Below, one piece after another: positions 6,463 to 12,067 of a stretch of 12,090 bases of DNA. The position numbers were made by a program, and so were the translations under genes. Each line of letters begins with the position of its first letter. Position 1 is the stretch's first letter. The DNA is from SBBV01 sp036555425. GTDB taxonomy: Bacteria; Pseudomonadota; Alphaproteobacteria; Bin65. Below the pieces are notes generated by a model that was given only the letters and a program-made list of their open reading frames with translations, had not been told where the DNA came from and ran no database searches. The stretch covers positions 1 through 12,090 of the forward strand of contig DATBLL010000218.1 in NCBI GenBank assembly GCA_036555425.1, written 5' to 3'.

Positions 6463-6957
6463 ATGATGCGAAAAAATCCTGCTAAAACCCGCAAGACCAC
6501 CCGGCGGCGCTTCGTCGCCGGAGCCGCGGCAGGCGCGCTTGCAGCACGTGCATTTTTGCACGGCCGGGCCGCGTGGGCCTCGCCCGAAGAGCTGGTGGCT
6601 GCGATCCGGACGATCGCCAAGGGCGCCGAGCCCATGGAAGGCCGCGTCAAAGTCGATGCGCCGGCGTTGGCCGAAACCGGCAATGCGGTGCAGGTGAAGG
6701 TGTCGGTCGAAAGCCCGATGAACGAGCGCGACCGCGTCGCCGCGATCCATATCCTGCTCGAGAAGAACCCGGAGGCCGAAGCCGCGCATTTCCGCTTCGG
6801 CCGCGCCGCCGGTAAGGCCGAGGTGACGACGCGTCTGCGCATGTTCGCGCCGCAGCGCGTCGTCGGCGTGGCCGAGCTCGGCGACGGCAGCTTCTGGATC
6901 GGCAGCGCCCATGTCGAGGTGACGCTCGCCGCCTGCGTCGATCCCGACGTCAAATGA
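6463..6957 (+). CDS. SoxY-like sulfur/thiol carrier with variant C-terminal arm
   Basis: 164 residues from the ATG at 6463. A Tat signal is present (T-T-R-R-R-F-V-A-G followed by an Ala/Gly core, cleavage near A-W-A). The mature part is the SoxY immunoglobulin-like fold: V-K-V-S-V-E-S-P-M, then the I-H-I-L-L-E-K-N-P strand, then F-R-F-G-R-A-A-G-K-A-E-V and G-D-G-S-F-W-I-G. In true SoxY the protein ends in the swinging arm G-G-C-G-G, whose Cys carries thiosulfate-derived sulfur. Here the tail is A-A-C-V-D-P-D-V-K, keeping one Cys (158) but not the glycines. This resembles what I recall as SoxY-related 'AACIE arm' proteins. An in-frame GTG at 6409 overlaps the previous stop, but it would put the large hairpin inside the coding region and spoil the signal peptide, so 6463 is preferred. 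Ribosome site is weak. It is paired with SoxZ 10 bases downstream. Confidence 0.85.
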   Translation: MMRKNPAKTRKTTRRRFVAGAAAGALAARAFLHGRAAWASPEELVAAIRTIAKGAEPMEGRVKVDAPALAETGNAVQVKVSVESPMNERDRVAAIHILLEKNPEAEAAHFRFGRAAGKAEVTTRLRMFAPQRVVGVAELGDGSFWIGSAHVEVTLAACVDPDVK

Positions 6958-6967
6958 GCACGCGCCC

Positions 6968-7285
6968 ATGACCGCCCGCGTCCGTGTTCCAAAGCTGGCC
7001 AAACGCGGCGAGCTCGTGGAGATTCGCGCGCTCTTGGAGCATCTCAACGAATCGGGATGGCGCCGCGACGACGAGGGCAAGGTCTTTCCGCGCCGGATCG
7101 TCACGTCCTTCGTCTGCACCTATGGCGGGGTTGAGGTGATCCGCGCCGACCTCCACCGGAGCATTTCGCGACATCCCTACTTCTCGTTCTGGCTCCGCGC
7201 CGAGGCCAGCGGCGACATCGCCTTCCGCTGGGAAGACGAAGGCGGCGCCGTGTTCGAGGAGAAGGCGCGGATGGACGTGGTGTGA
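6968..7285 (+). CDS. soxZ: SoxZ, partner of the SoxY-like carrier
   Basis: 105 residues, the normal SoxZ length. The family pattern is clear: R-V-R-V-P-K-L-A-K-R-G-E-L-V-E-I at the N-terminus, the loop D-E-G-K-V-F-P-R-R-I-V, then F-V-C-T-Y-G-G-V-E-V, A-D-L-H-R-S-I-S-R-H-P-Y and the final F-R-W-E-D-E-G-G. SoxZ has no signal and is exported bound to Tat-tagged SoxY; together they are the periplasmic carrier of the Sox system. No other sox gene (soxA, soxX, soxB, soxC, soxD) lies in the window, so classical thiosulfate oxidation cannot be assumed. The gene is last in the rightward cluster and faces the oxidoreductase gene, 6 bases between stops. Confidence 0.92.
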   Translation: MTARVRVPKLAKRGELVEIRALLEHLNESGWRRDDEGKVFPRRIVTSFVCTYGGVEVIRADLHRSISRHPYFSFWLRAEASGDIAFRWEDEGGAVFEEKARMDVV

Positions 7286-7291
7286 CGCCCG

Positions 7292-8281
7292 TCAGGGTTT
7301 CAGCACCACCTTGCCCATCGCCTTCCGCTCCTCGATCAGCGTCTGCGCCTTGGCGGCGTCGGCGAGCGGCAGGCGCGCGGCGATGGCGGGTTTGACGCCG
7401 CCGGCGAGCATCTCGATCGCCTGCTCCATCGCCTCTCGCCGCGGCTCGGGCCAATGGTCGAGCGTGTGCATGGTGAAGCAGCGCACCGCGGGGCTGGTCT
7501 CGAGGTTGGCGCGCAGCGCGGCGAAAAGCTCGCCCTCAGGCATGCCGCCCAGCACGGCGTAGGAAACGAGCATGCCGAGCGGCGCCAGCATCGCGAGCCG
7601 CGCGGGCAGCTCCTTGCCGGCGATATGGTCGAAGACGATGTCGGCGCCGCGTCTGCCGGTCAGCGCGCGCACGCGCTCGACGGCGTTCTCGGTGCGGTGG
7701 TCGATCGCGGCGATGGCCCCGCGCGCCCTGATAAACGCGCATTTCTCGGCCCCGCCGGCGATGCCAATCGAAGCGGCGCCGGCTCGGCGCGCCACGTCGA
7801 TGAGCGCGGTGCCGACGCCCCCCGCGGCCCCCAGCACCACGACGGTTTTGGCCTCGACGCCGCGCGCCGCGCGATGCATCAGCAGCCACGCGAGCTGATA
7901 GTTGGTGAGCGCCACCGCGTCGTCGAAATCGACGTCCTCGGGCAGCGGCCACACCGCATCTTCGGGCGCCGCCACGTATTCGGCGTAAAGACCGCCGCGA
8001 TTGCCAAGGTCGTAGCCGGCGAGGAACACCTTCTGCCCGGAATGCAGCTTCCTGACGCCGGGCCCGGCGGCGGCGATCTGGCCGCTCATCTCGTTGCCGG
8101 GCACGAAAGGCAGCTTCGGCATCCACCGATACCGCCCGGTGCGGATAAGGAGATCGAAGTAGTTGACGCCGATCGCGCGGGCGCGGATCAACACCTCGCC
8201 GGGCCCGGGCTCGGGGGTCGGCAAATCGACGAGTTCCAGCACTTCGGCGCCGCCGGTGCGGCTGATCTGGATCGCTTTCAT
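7292..8281 (-). CDS. Zinc-independent MDR oxidoreductase (NADPH:quinone reductase-like)
   Basis: 329 residues, typical of quinone-oxidoreductase-type medium-chain dehydrogenases. The N-terminal GroES-like domain opens with M-K-A-I-Q-I-S, and has G-P-G-E-V-L-I-R-A-R-A-I-G-V-N-Y-F-D and P-F-V-P-G-N-E-M-S-G. The Rossmann domain has the dinucleotide loop V-L-G-A-A-G-G-V-G-T-A near residue 140-150. The structural and catalytic zinc cysteines of alcohol dehydrogenases are absent, and Asn40-Tyr-Phe-Asp (N-Y-F-D) replaces the zinc site, as in QOR. The expected reaction is NAD(P)H-dependent reduction of a quinone or enone; substrate unknown; cytoplasmic. The start at 8281 is the canonical family N-terminus; an upstream ATG at 8323 adds 14 unrelated residues without a ribosome site. 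A -35-like TTGACT lies at 8329-8334 on this strand but no good -10 follows. Confidence 0.88.
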   Translation of the reverse strand: MKAIQISRTGGAEVLELVDLPTPEPGPGEVLIRARAIGVNYFDLLIRTGRYRWMPKLPFVPGNEMSGQIAAAGPGVRKLHSGQKVFLAGYDLGNRGGLYAEYVAAPEDAVWPLPEDVDFDDAVALTNYQLAWLLMHRAARGVEAKTVVVLGAAGGVGTALIDVARRAGAASIGIAGGAEKCAFIRARGAIAAIDHRTENAVERVRALTGRRGADIVFDHIAGKELPARLAMLAPLGMLVSYAVLGGMPEGELFAALRANLETSPAVRCFTMHTLDHWPEPRREAMEQAIEMLAGGVKPAIAARLPLADAAKAQTLIEERKAMGKVVLKP

Positions 8282-8344
8282 CCGGGTTTCGCTCCGTTCG
8301 GCATTACGGCGGGTCTGGACCATAACGAAGTCAAGGCGGGAGCG

Positions 8345-8764
8345 TCAGCCATTTCGCGCCGCGTCGCGATAGAAGGCGTATGGCCCGATGCGCGCGGTCA
8401 GGATCGGCGCGTGGATCGGTGCGGGCGCGTCGAGCGGCGCCGCGCAATGGGCGCCGCCGGTGGGATCGGGCCCGGCGCCGGCCAGCGCGCGCGCGGCGAT
8501 GCGCCGGCACGCGCGGTTCCACGCCGCATCAGCCCGGGCGCTCGTCGGCTGCAGCGGTAGATCGGCGTAAAGCGCATCGTAGGCCGGCACTTCGCCGGCG
8601 AAAGCGCCATTCCAGAGATGCGCGGCACGACGGCGGCGGTTGAGGGCGACGCAGGCGAGCGCTTCGGCCACGCGCACCGCGCCTTTCGGCGCATGGCGCG
8701 CGAGCACGGCGGCGAGCGCGTCACGCTCGGGCATGCGCGCGGGGGGATATTGGCGGGCGCTCAT
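8345..8764 (-). CDS. SleB-like cell wall hydrolase-type protein (putative endolysin), degenerate at the catalytic position
   Basis: 139 residues with two landmarks of the SleB/Hydrolase_2 fold: the first helix A-E-A-L-A-C-V-A-L-N-R near residues 33-43 (family: A-V-A-x-V-x-L-N-R) and A-G-A-G-P-D-P-T-G-G-A-H near residues 97-108 (family: D-P-T-G-G-A), followed by I-G-P-Y-A-F-Y-R (family: I-G-x-H-x-F-Y). Enzymes of this family cut peptidoglycan and serve as endolysins in alphaproteobacterial phages. The glutamate that normally lies about ten residues before the A-V-A-x-V helix is not seen; A-R-H-A-P-K-G-A stands there, so activity is uncertain. No signal peptide, fitting holin-dependent release. 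Its ATG overlaps the previous stop (ATGA), so translation is coupled to the TM/coiled-coil protein. It is the last phage-like gene before host DNA. Confidence 0.6.
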   Translation of the reverse strand: MSARQYPPARMPERDALAAVLARHAPKGAVRVAEALACVALNRRRRAAHLWNGAFAGEVPAYDALYADLPLQPTSARADAAWNRACRRIAARALAGAGPDPTGGAHCAAPLDAPAPIHAPILTARIGPYAFYRDAARNG

Positions 8765-9057
8765 GGCTGGCCCCGCGCGTCGAGCTTGGCCTCGATGCGC
8801 AAAAGGTGCGCGGTCAGGCGTTCTTCGACGCTCTCGAGCGCCGCGAGCGAAGCATAGCCGGTGGCGACGTCGAGCTTGTGCTGCGCCAGCGCCTCGCGCA
8901 GCCGGTCGAGCTCGCGGTCGAGCCGGAGGGAAAGGCGCGCCAGCGCCGCCTCGCCGTCGCGCTTGATGCGCCAAGCGAGCCAGAACAGGCCCGCGAGGGC
9001 GGGCAGCTCGAAGGCCGTGATCCACCCGGCGAGCGTGAAACCCGCGGTTTCGGTCAT
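8761..9057 (-). CDS. Small TM plus coiled-coil phage protein
   Basis: 98 residues: one TM helix near residues 8-29 (L-A-G-W-I-T-A-F-E-L-P-A-L-A-G-L-F-W-L-A-W), then a charged helical stretch to the end with heptad-like leucines (L-R-L-D-R-E-L-D-R-L-R-E-A-L, later E-E-R-L-T-A-H-L-L-R-I-E-A-K-L). The shape is that of a membrane-anchored coiled coil, as in i-spanins or DUF2730-type phage proteins, but I do not recognise a definite family. It sits between the secreted protein (14 bases upstream) and the hydrolase (ATGA overlap), so it probably serves lysis or membrane anchoring. The start at 9057 lies just before the TM helix. Longer in-frame extension to the right is antisense to terminase and not credible. 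Confidence 0.72.
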   Translation of the reverse strand: MTETAGFTLAGWITAFELPALAGLFWLAWRIKRDGEAALARLSLRLDRELDRLREALAQHKLDVATGYASLAALESVEERLTAHLLRIEAKLDARGQP

Positions 9058-9071
9058 CGCCGCGGCCCCGA

Positions 9072-9398
9072 TCAAAACGCGCTCTCGGCGCCCGGCTGCC
9101 ACGCGGCGCCGGCGGCGATGGCGCAGGCTTCGTCGCCGCGGCGCATGACGAGCGTCCAGCTGCCGTCGGCGTTGGCGAAGAACTCGAGCGCGAAGCCGCG
9201 ATTCTCCTCGGCGTGGAAGCGCATCGTCTCGCCGAAACGCTGGCGCAGCGTCTCGGCCAGCTCGCGATAGGCGCCGCAGGCGGCGGGCGTCGCCGCTTCG
9301 GCGAAGGCCGGGCGGTCCGGGCCGCACATCGCGACCGCGAGCGGAAGGGCAAGCGCGAACGCGCGCGCCAGCGGGCGCGCAAAAGAACGCAAAGTCAT
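9072..9398 (-). CDS. Small secreted protein of unknown function
   Basis: 108 residues with a Sec-type signal (R-S-F-A-R-P-L-A-R then A-F-A-L-A-L-P-L-A-V-A-M, cleavage near A-F-A-E-A). The mature part holds a cysteine pair (A-A-C-G and E-A-C-A-I-A-A-G) and the pattern L-R-Q-R-F-G-E-T, then F-A-L-E-F-F-A-N-A-D-G-S-W-T-L-V, ending A-I-A-A-G-A-A-W. I recall similar small alphaproteobacterial proteins (C...YGE...ELF...GSWT...C-x-[IL]-A-A-G-x-W) with no assigned function. A very good ribosome site, AAGGAG, lies 7 bases before the ATG and fixes the start. It follows the terminase stop by 23 bases and belongs to the phage operon; a role in lysis or superinfection exclusion at the cell envelope is only a guess. 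Confidence 0.8.
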   Translation of the reverse strand: MTLRSFARPLARAFALALPLAVAMCGPDRPAFAEAATPAACGAYRELAETLRQRFGETMRFHAEENRGFALEFFANADGSWTLVMRRGDEACAIAAGAAWQPGAESAF

Positions 9399-9421
9399 CG
9401 TCGGTCTCCTTGTGGGATGCG

Positions 9422-10981
9422 CTAGGGTTGGAATTCGGTCTCGGCGCGGTGCGCCTGGGCGGCGCTGCGCCAGGCGCCGTGGGTGCGCGGCGCGCGCGGA
9501 TAGGGGCCGAGGCGCGTGGGCTCGGCCCGAATCGCACCGGCGACGGCGTCGACACCGTCGTCGGCCTGGCCCGATTTGCCCTCGGGCCGCCAGCCGCGCA
9601 GCTCCTCGGCGAACGGCCCGTCGCAAACGCTGGCATGCGCGTGCAGCAGGCCGCCCGCAAGCGGCACGTCGAGCGCGTGCAATATCCGCGCGTCCTTGGG
9701 CTCGCGCGCATGATGCGCGAGCACCGCGATCGAGGGGTCGACCGTGGCCAGCGCTTTCCTCAGCAGGCCAGGCAGCAGCTTGCCGATGCCATTGTCCTCG
9801 ACCGTGATCGCGGGCGCGCCCATCTCATGCGCGAAAGCGGCGGCGGCGCGGCAGAGCTGGTCGGCCTCGGCCTCCGTCTCGGGATGCGCGGCGGCGCGCG
9901 CGGGGTCGTGGCCGAAATAGTGGACGCGGTGGATCCAGTAGCCGCCGGCCTCGTCCTGATAGGCGAGCGCGATCGCATTCCGGTCGCTCTTCTCGGGCCG
10001 GCCGAAGGCGGGGTCCCACCAGACGCGGATCGAGGAGAGCTTGCGGCCCTCGAGCCAGAGGCTTCCGCGGCCCTGCGCTTCGCGATACTCGACCTCGCTG
10101 TCGTAGCGCAGCAGCTTTGCGGGGTCGAACCGGCATTGCTCCGGGGCCGCTGGCGTCAGCATCATCTGGCTCGCGAACTTCGCCGGGCCGCTCGTGCGCT
10201 TCAGCGCGTCGATGGCCTCGAGCGCAAAACGCTTCGGCCACTGCGATTCCCCCTCCGCCGTTACGATGGGGAATAGCTTCCGCACGAAGCCATCGAGGAA
10301 CGGGCGCGTTTCGCCGGCATCGGGACGCGGTTCGGCAGCATAGATCGAATAGTAGCTGTGCGGCGTGCCGAGATAGAGCTGCGTGCCGCCGGGCACGAGC
10401 ACGAACTCGATCTCGCCGAGCCTCTCGCGCAGTCCCGTGCGCTTGGCGGCGGTGTCGGAATTGCCGGGCACCTCGACGTCGTCGCAGATCACGATGTCGG
10501 CGCGGCTGCCGGTGAAGTTCCCGTCGATGCCGCGCGCCAGCATCGAGGGGTCGCGCAAGGTGGCCGCGCGCTCGACGGTGAACTGCTCGCCGCCCCAGAG
10601 CTCGGGTATCTTGGGTTTGAGGCCTTTGATCTCGGGGTGCGTTTCGATGAGGCGCTTGACGGTGCGAACCATTTTCCGCGCGAGCGCCAAATCGGCCGAG
10701 AGCGCGAGGATGCGGAGATCGGGCCTGCGCGCGAGCAGCCAGGCCGCGAAGAGGCCGACGAGCGTCGATTTGCCGGCGCCGCGGAAGGCGAGGAGGAGCA
10801 GGCGCTTCGGCTGCCGCTTGGCCCGCCAATGCTTGCCGAGCCAGCGCGCCATCTTCTCGTGCAGCTCGGGCATTTTGAGGCCTTGTGTCTTGCACCAGGC
10901 CTGGACGAAGCCGGCAAATCCGCGGCTGCGCCTTGGCTTCTCGGCCGCCGCGGCCGCGGGCTGCGAGTCCGTTTCGCTCAT
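9422..10981 (-). CDS. Phage terminase large subunit, T7 gp19-like
   Basis: 519 residues. The N-terminal ATPase has Walker A A-F-R-G-A-G-K-S-T at 65-73 and Walker B A-D-I-V-I-C-D-D-V-E at 161-170, followed by Y-L-G-T-P-H-S (coupling motif). The surrounding words G-S-R-A-D-I-V-I-C-D-D-V-E-V-P-G-N-S and L-L-L-A-F-R-G-A-G-K-S closely match what I remember of T7 gp19 (A-F-R-G-I-G-K-S; G-S-R-A-D-I-I-I-A-D-D-V-E-I-P). The C-terminal RNase H-like nuclease shows W-W-D-P-A-F-G, T-V-E-D-N-G-I-G-K and D474-D475 with D478 (A-D-D-G-V-D-A), so packaging motor and DNA cleavage sites both look intact. It is shorter than T7 gp19 (about 586). It follows the 42-residue membrane protein by 27 bases. No small terminase subunit is recognised in the window. 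The ribosome site at this start is weak. Confidence 0.93.
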   Translation of the reverse strand: MSETDSQPAAAAAEKPRRSRGFAGFVQAWCKTQGLKMPELHEKMARWLGKHWRAKRQPKRLLLLAFRGAGKSTLVGLFAAWLLARRPDLRILALSADLALARKMVRTVKRLIETHPEIKGLKPKIPELWGGEQFTVERAATLRDPSMLARGIDGNFTGSRADIVICDDVEVPGNSDTAAKRTGLRERLGEIEFVLVPGGTQLYLGTPHSYYSIYAAEPRPDAGETRPFLDGFVRKLFPIVTAEGESQWPKRFALEAIDALKRTSGPAKFASQMMLTPAAPEQCRFDPAKLLRYDSEVEYREAQGRGSLWLEGRKLSSIRVWWDPAFGRPEKSDRNAIALAYQDEAGGYWIHRVHYFGHDPARAAAHPETEAEADQLCRAAAAFAHEMGAPAITVEDNGIGKLLPGLLRKALATVDPSIAVLAHHAREPKDARILHALDVPLAGGLLHAHASVCDGPFAEELRGWRPEGKSGQADDGVDAVAGAIRAEPTRLGPYPRAPRTHGAWRSAAQAHRAETEFQP

Positions 10982-11008
10982 GCGCCATGGTCCCGCGTCG
11001 GCGCGGAC

Positions 11009-11137
11009 TCACGCGCGGGCGCCGAAGACGAGGTCGTAGAGCTTCCGCGGCCAGGCGAAGCGGCAGGCGAGGTAGATCCCGCCGGCGGCGCCGGCGAGCG
11101 CAAGCAGCACGGCCGAGGTGGTGAGCACGAGGAACAT
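11009..11137 (-). CDS. 42-residue single-TM protein upstream of terminase
   Basis: The peptide begins M-F-L-V-L-T-T-S-A-V-L-L-A-L-A-G-A-A-G-G and continues with Ile-Tyr-Leu-Ala-Cys, making one TM helix of about 24 residues, then a basic-aromatic tail (F-A-W-P-R-K-L-Y-D-L-V-F). An excellent ribosome site, AAGGAG at 11145-11150 on the complement, is 7 bases before the ATG, the strongest argument that the gene is real. It stands between the triple hairpin and terL (27 bases). Size and single helix would suit an antiholin or small holin accessory, but the family is not recognised. A longer in-frame extension to 11467 would run through all hairpins and the lipoprotein gene and is rejected. Confidence 0.68.
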   Translation of the reverse strand: MFLVLTTSAVLLALAGAAGGIYLACRFAWPRKLYDLVFGARA

Positions 11138-11168
11138 CGGCTTTCTCCTTGGGGTGAAGGACGTGGAC

Positions 11169-11243
11169 GCGCGGCCAAGGGGCCGCGCTCGAGGCGAATC
11201 GGCGAAGCCGACTCGCCTCAGGGGATTGTCAGCGACAATCCCC
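11169..11243 (-). repeat. Cluster of three tandem hairpins between Rz1-like and terL-proximal genes
   Basis: Three neighbouring inverted repeats: 11221-11230/11234-11243 (GGGGATTGTC, 10 bp perfect, 3-base loop); 11191-11203/11207-11219 (12 of 13 pairs, loop GAA); 11169-11176/11181-11188 (GCGCGGCC, 8 bp perfect, 4-base loop). They are separated by only one and two bases. The first one contains the stop codon of the Rz1-like gene in its loop; the last ends 31 bases before the ATG of the 42-residue protein. No T run follows on the minus strand, so plain intrinsic termination is not clear; RNA processing, transcript 3' protection, or a REP-like element are possible. Confidence 0.6.
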
Positions 11244-11543
11244 CTCGCATCGGCAGAGGCGGCGCGAATTGTGGAGGTCCGCTTGGCGGCGGGTGTCCTC
11301 GGTGTCGCGCGCGCTGGTTCGCCAGTAGAAGGTGTCGCGGCAATAGGTGTCGGACACGGCGACGCCGCCATTGCCGGCGCAGGCGCCAAGTCCGAGCAAA
11401 AGGCCGGCGAGCGCGAGCGTCGCAAGGCATTTGCGAATGCGCTTGCAGTCGCCGGCAGCCGGCCCACTACGGTCCGGCGTCGCGTTCGAATTGCCGGCGC
11501 ACGCGCCGTGCGCGCGGCGAGGATGGATCGCCGATGGCTTCAT
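11229..11543 (-). CDS. Rz1-like outer-membrane lipoprotein (o-spanin)
   Basis: 104 residues. A lipoprotein signal is seen near residues 38-55: K-R-I-R-K-C then L-A-T-L-A-L-A-G-L-L-L and the lipobox L-G-A-C, so the mature lipoprotein begins with Cys and has about 50 residues. The mature part has D-T-Y-C-R-D-T-F-Y-W and A-R-D-T-E-D-T-R-R-Q-A-D-L-H-N, like the W/Y-x-x-x-x-D-T-x-x-T-x-x-Q-x-x-x-x-N pattern of alphaproteobacterial phage Rz1-like proteins, and ends Cys-rich (C-R-C-E-G-D-C-R). O-spanins join the i-spanin across the periplasm and fuse the two membranes at lysis. The n-region before the core is unusually long; no closer start codon is in frame, and GAGG 8 bases before the ATG at 11543 supports this start. 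It overlaps the i-spanin gene by 77 bases in another frame. Confidence 0.72.
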   Translation of the reverse strand: MKPSAIHPRRAHGACAGNSNATPDRSGPAAGDCKRIRKCLATLALAGLLLGLGACAGNGGVAVSDTYCRDTFYWRTSARDTEDTRRQADLHNSRRLCRCEGDCR

Positions 11544-11718
11544 CGGATTGCCTCACGTGAGTTCCGGTTTCGGTTTGATGGTCGAGCGCGGCCTGGGCGC
11601 TCTTCGCGCGCGCGGCGTCGCCGCCGGCCTTGAACACGCGCGCGAGGAAGAAGGCGAGGCCCGCCAGAATCGCTCCCGCGGCGGCGATTCGGACCCAAAT
11701 CCCGGACAGGAAGCTCAT
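11467..11718 (-). CDS. Rz-like inner-membrane spanin (i-spanin candidate)
   Basis: 83 residues: an N-terminal TM helix at about 8-28 (V-R-I-A-A-A-G-A-I-L-A-G-L-A-F-F-L-A-R-V-F) followed by a soluble, charged, helical periplasmic part (A-G-G-D-A-A-R-A-K-S-A-Q-A-A-L-D-H) ending R-R-V-R-R-Q-F-E-R-D. This resembles short alphaproteobacterial phage Rz-like proteins, whose tails often read D-x-x-x-R-L-x-R-D-W. The short length (T7 gp18.5 is about 143) is usual for that group. The ATG overlaps the holin candidate's stop (ATGA), and the Rz1-like gene begins inside it out of frame, the hallmark arrangement of spanin pairs. It also could be a different membrane-anchored phage protein, but context makes spanin most likely. 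Confidence 0.68.
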   Translation of the reverse strand: MSFLSGIWVRIAAAGAILAGLAFFLARVFKAGGDAARAKSAQAALDHQTETGTHVRQSDEAIGDPSSPRARRVRRQFERDAGP

Positions 11719-12023
11719 GGCTCGGCCCCTTCCGGTGAAGCCGCGCGTTCTTTGCGCCCGCGCGCGCCGCGCAATGCGGGCGTCGCAAGCGCGCGCTGGG
11801 CCACGCCCCCGGCGATGTGGGCGATCACGACGACCGTCGCCAGCGTCTCGATGCTGTCGAGCGCCGTTTTCTGCTCGGGCGCGCCCCAGGCCGGCGCCAC
11901 GAAGTGGTAGAGCAGCGCCGCGGCATAGAGCGCGAGCACGGCGAAGGTGATGACGCGCTTGTCGCGCCGGTTGACGATGTAGCCCGCGAGCTTTTCGGCA
12001 AGCTCGGGTGAGACGAGGTTCAT
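11715..12023 (-). CDS. Two-TM phage membrane protein, holin candidate
   Basis: 102 residues with two hydrophobic helices, about 24-43 (V-I-T-F-A-V-L-A-L-Y-A-A-A-L-L-Y-H-F-V-A) and 58-77 (I-E-T-L-A-T-V-V-V-I-A-H-I-A-G-G), a charged N-terminus (V-N-R-R-D-K-R) and a highly charged C-terminal tail rich in Arg/Glu. Two helices with both ends cytoplasmic is class II holin topology, as in T7 gp17.5. It is the first gene of the lysis genes and is translationally coupled to the Rz-like gene by an ATGA overlap. CGGAGA about 9 bases upstream of the ATG serves as ribosome site. No family is recognised by sequence, so the holin call rests on topology and position. Confidence 0.62.
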   Translation of the reverse strand: MNLVSPELAEKLAGYIVNRRDKRVITFAVLALYAAALLYHFVAPAWGAPEQKTALDSIETLATVVVIAHIAGGVAQRALATPALRGARGRKERAASPEGAEP

Positions 12024-12067
12024 GGCTCGGTGTCTCCGGTGGAGGGGGGCGGGGAACGCGCGATGCG

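Noticed and set aside
4262..6463. 733-codon leftward open frame opposite the molybdopterin subunit
   Set aside because: It is a mirror frame of a GC-rich gene, full of Arg/Asp/His with no recognisable domain; the plus-strand gene has clear motifs.
7283..7294. TGACG/CGTCA palindrome spanning the stops of soxZ and the oxidoreductase gene
   Set aside because: Five-base arms with a two-base gap cannot form a useful hairpin, and the match partly results from two facing TGA stops.
7454..8560. 368-codon rightward open frame opposite the quinone-oxidoreductase-like gene
   Set aside because: Antisense shadow; no domain, and the leftward frame has unmistakable MDR motifs.
8345..9382. 345-codon leftward open frame covering the hydrolase, TM protein and secreted protein
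   Set aside because: Only its last 139 codons carry family motifs. The upstream part is Arg/Pro-rich and overlaps two genes with their own ribosome site or coupled starts.
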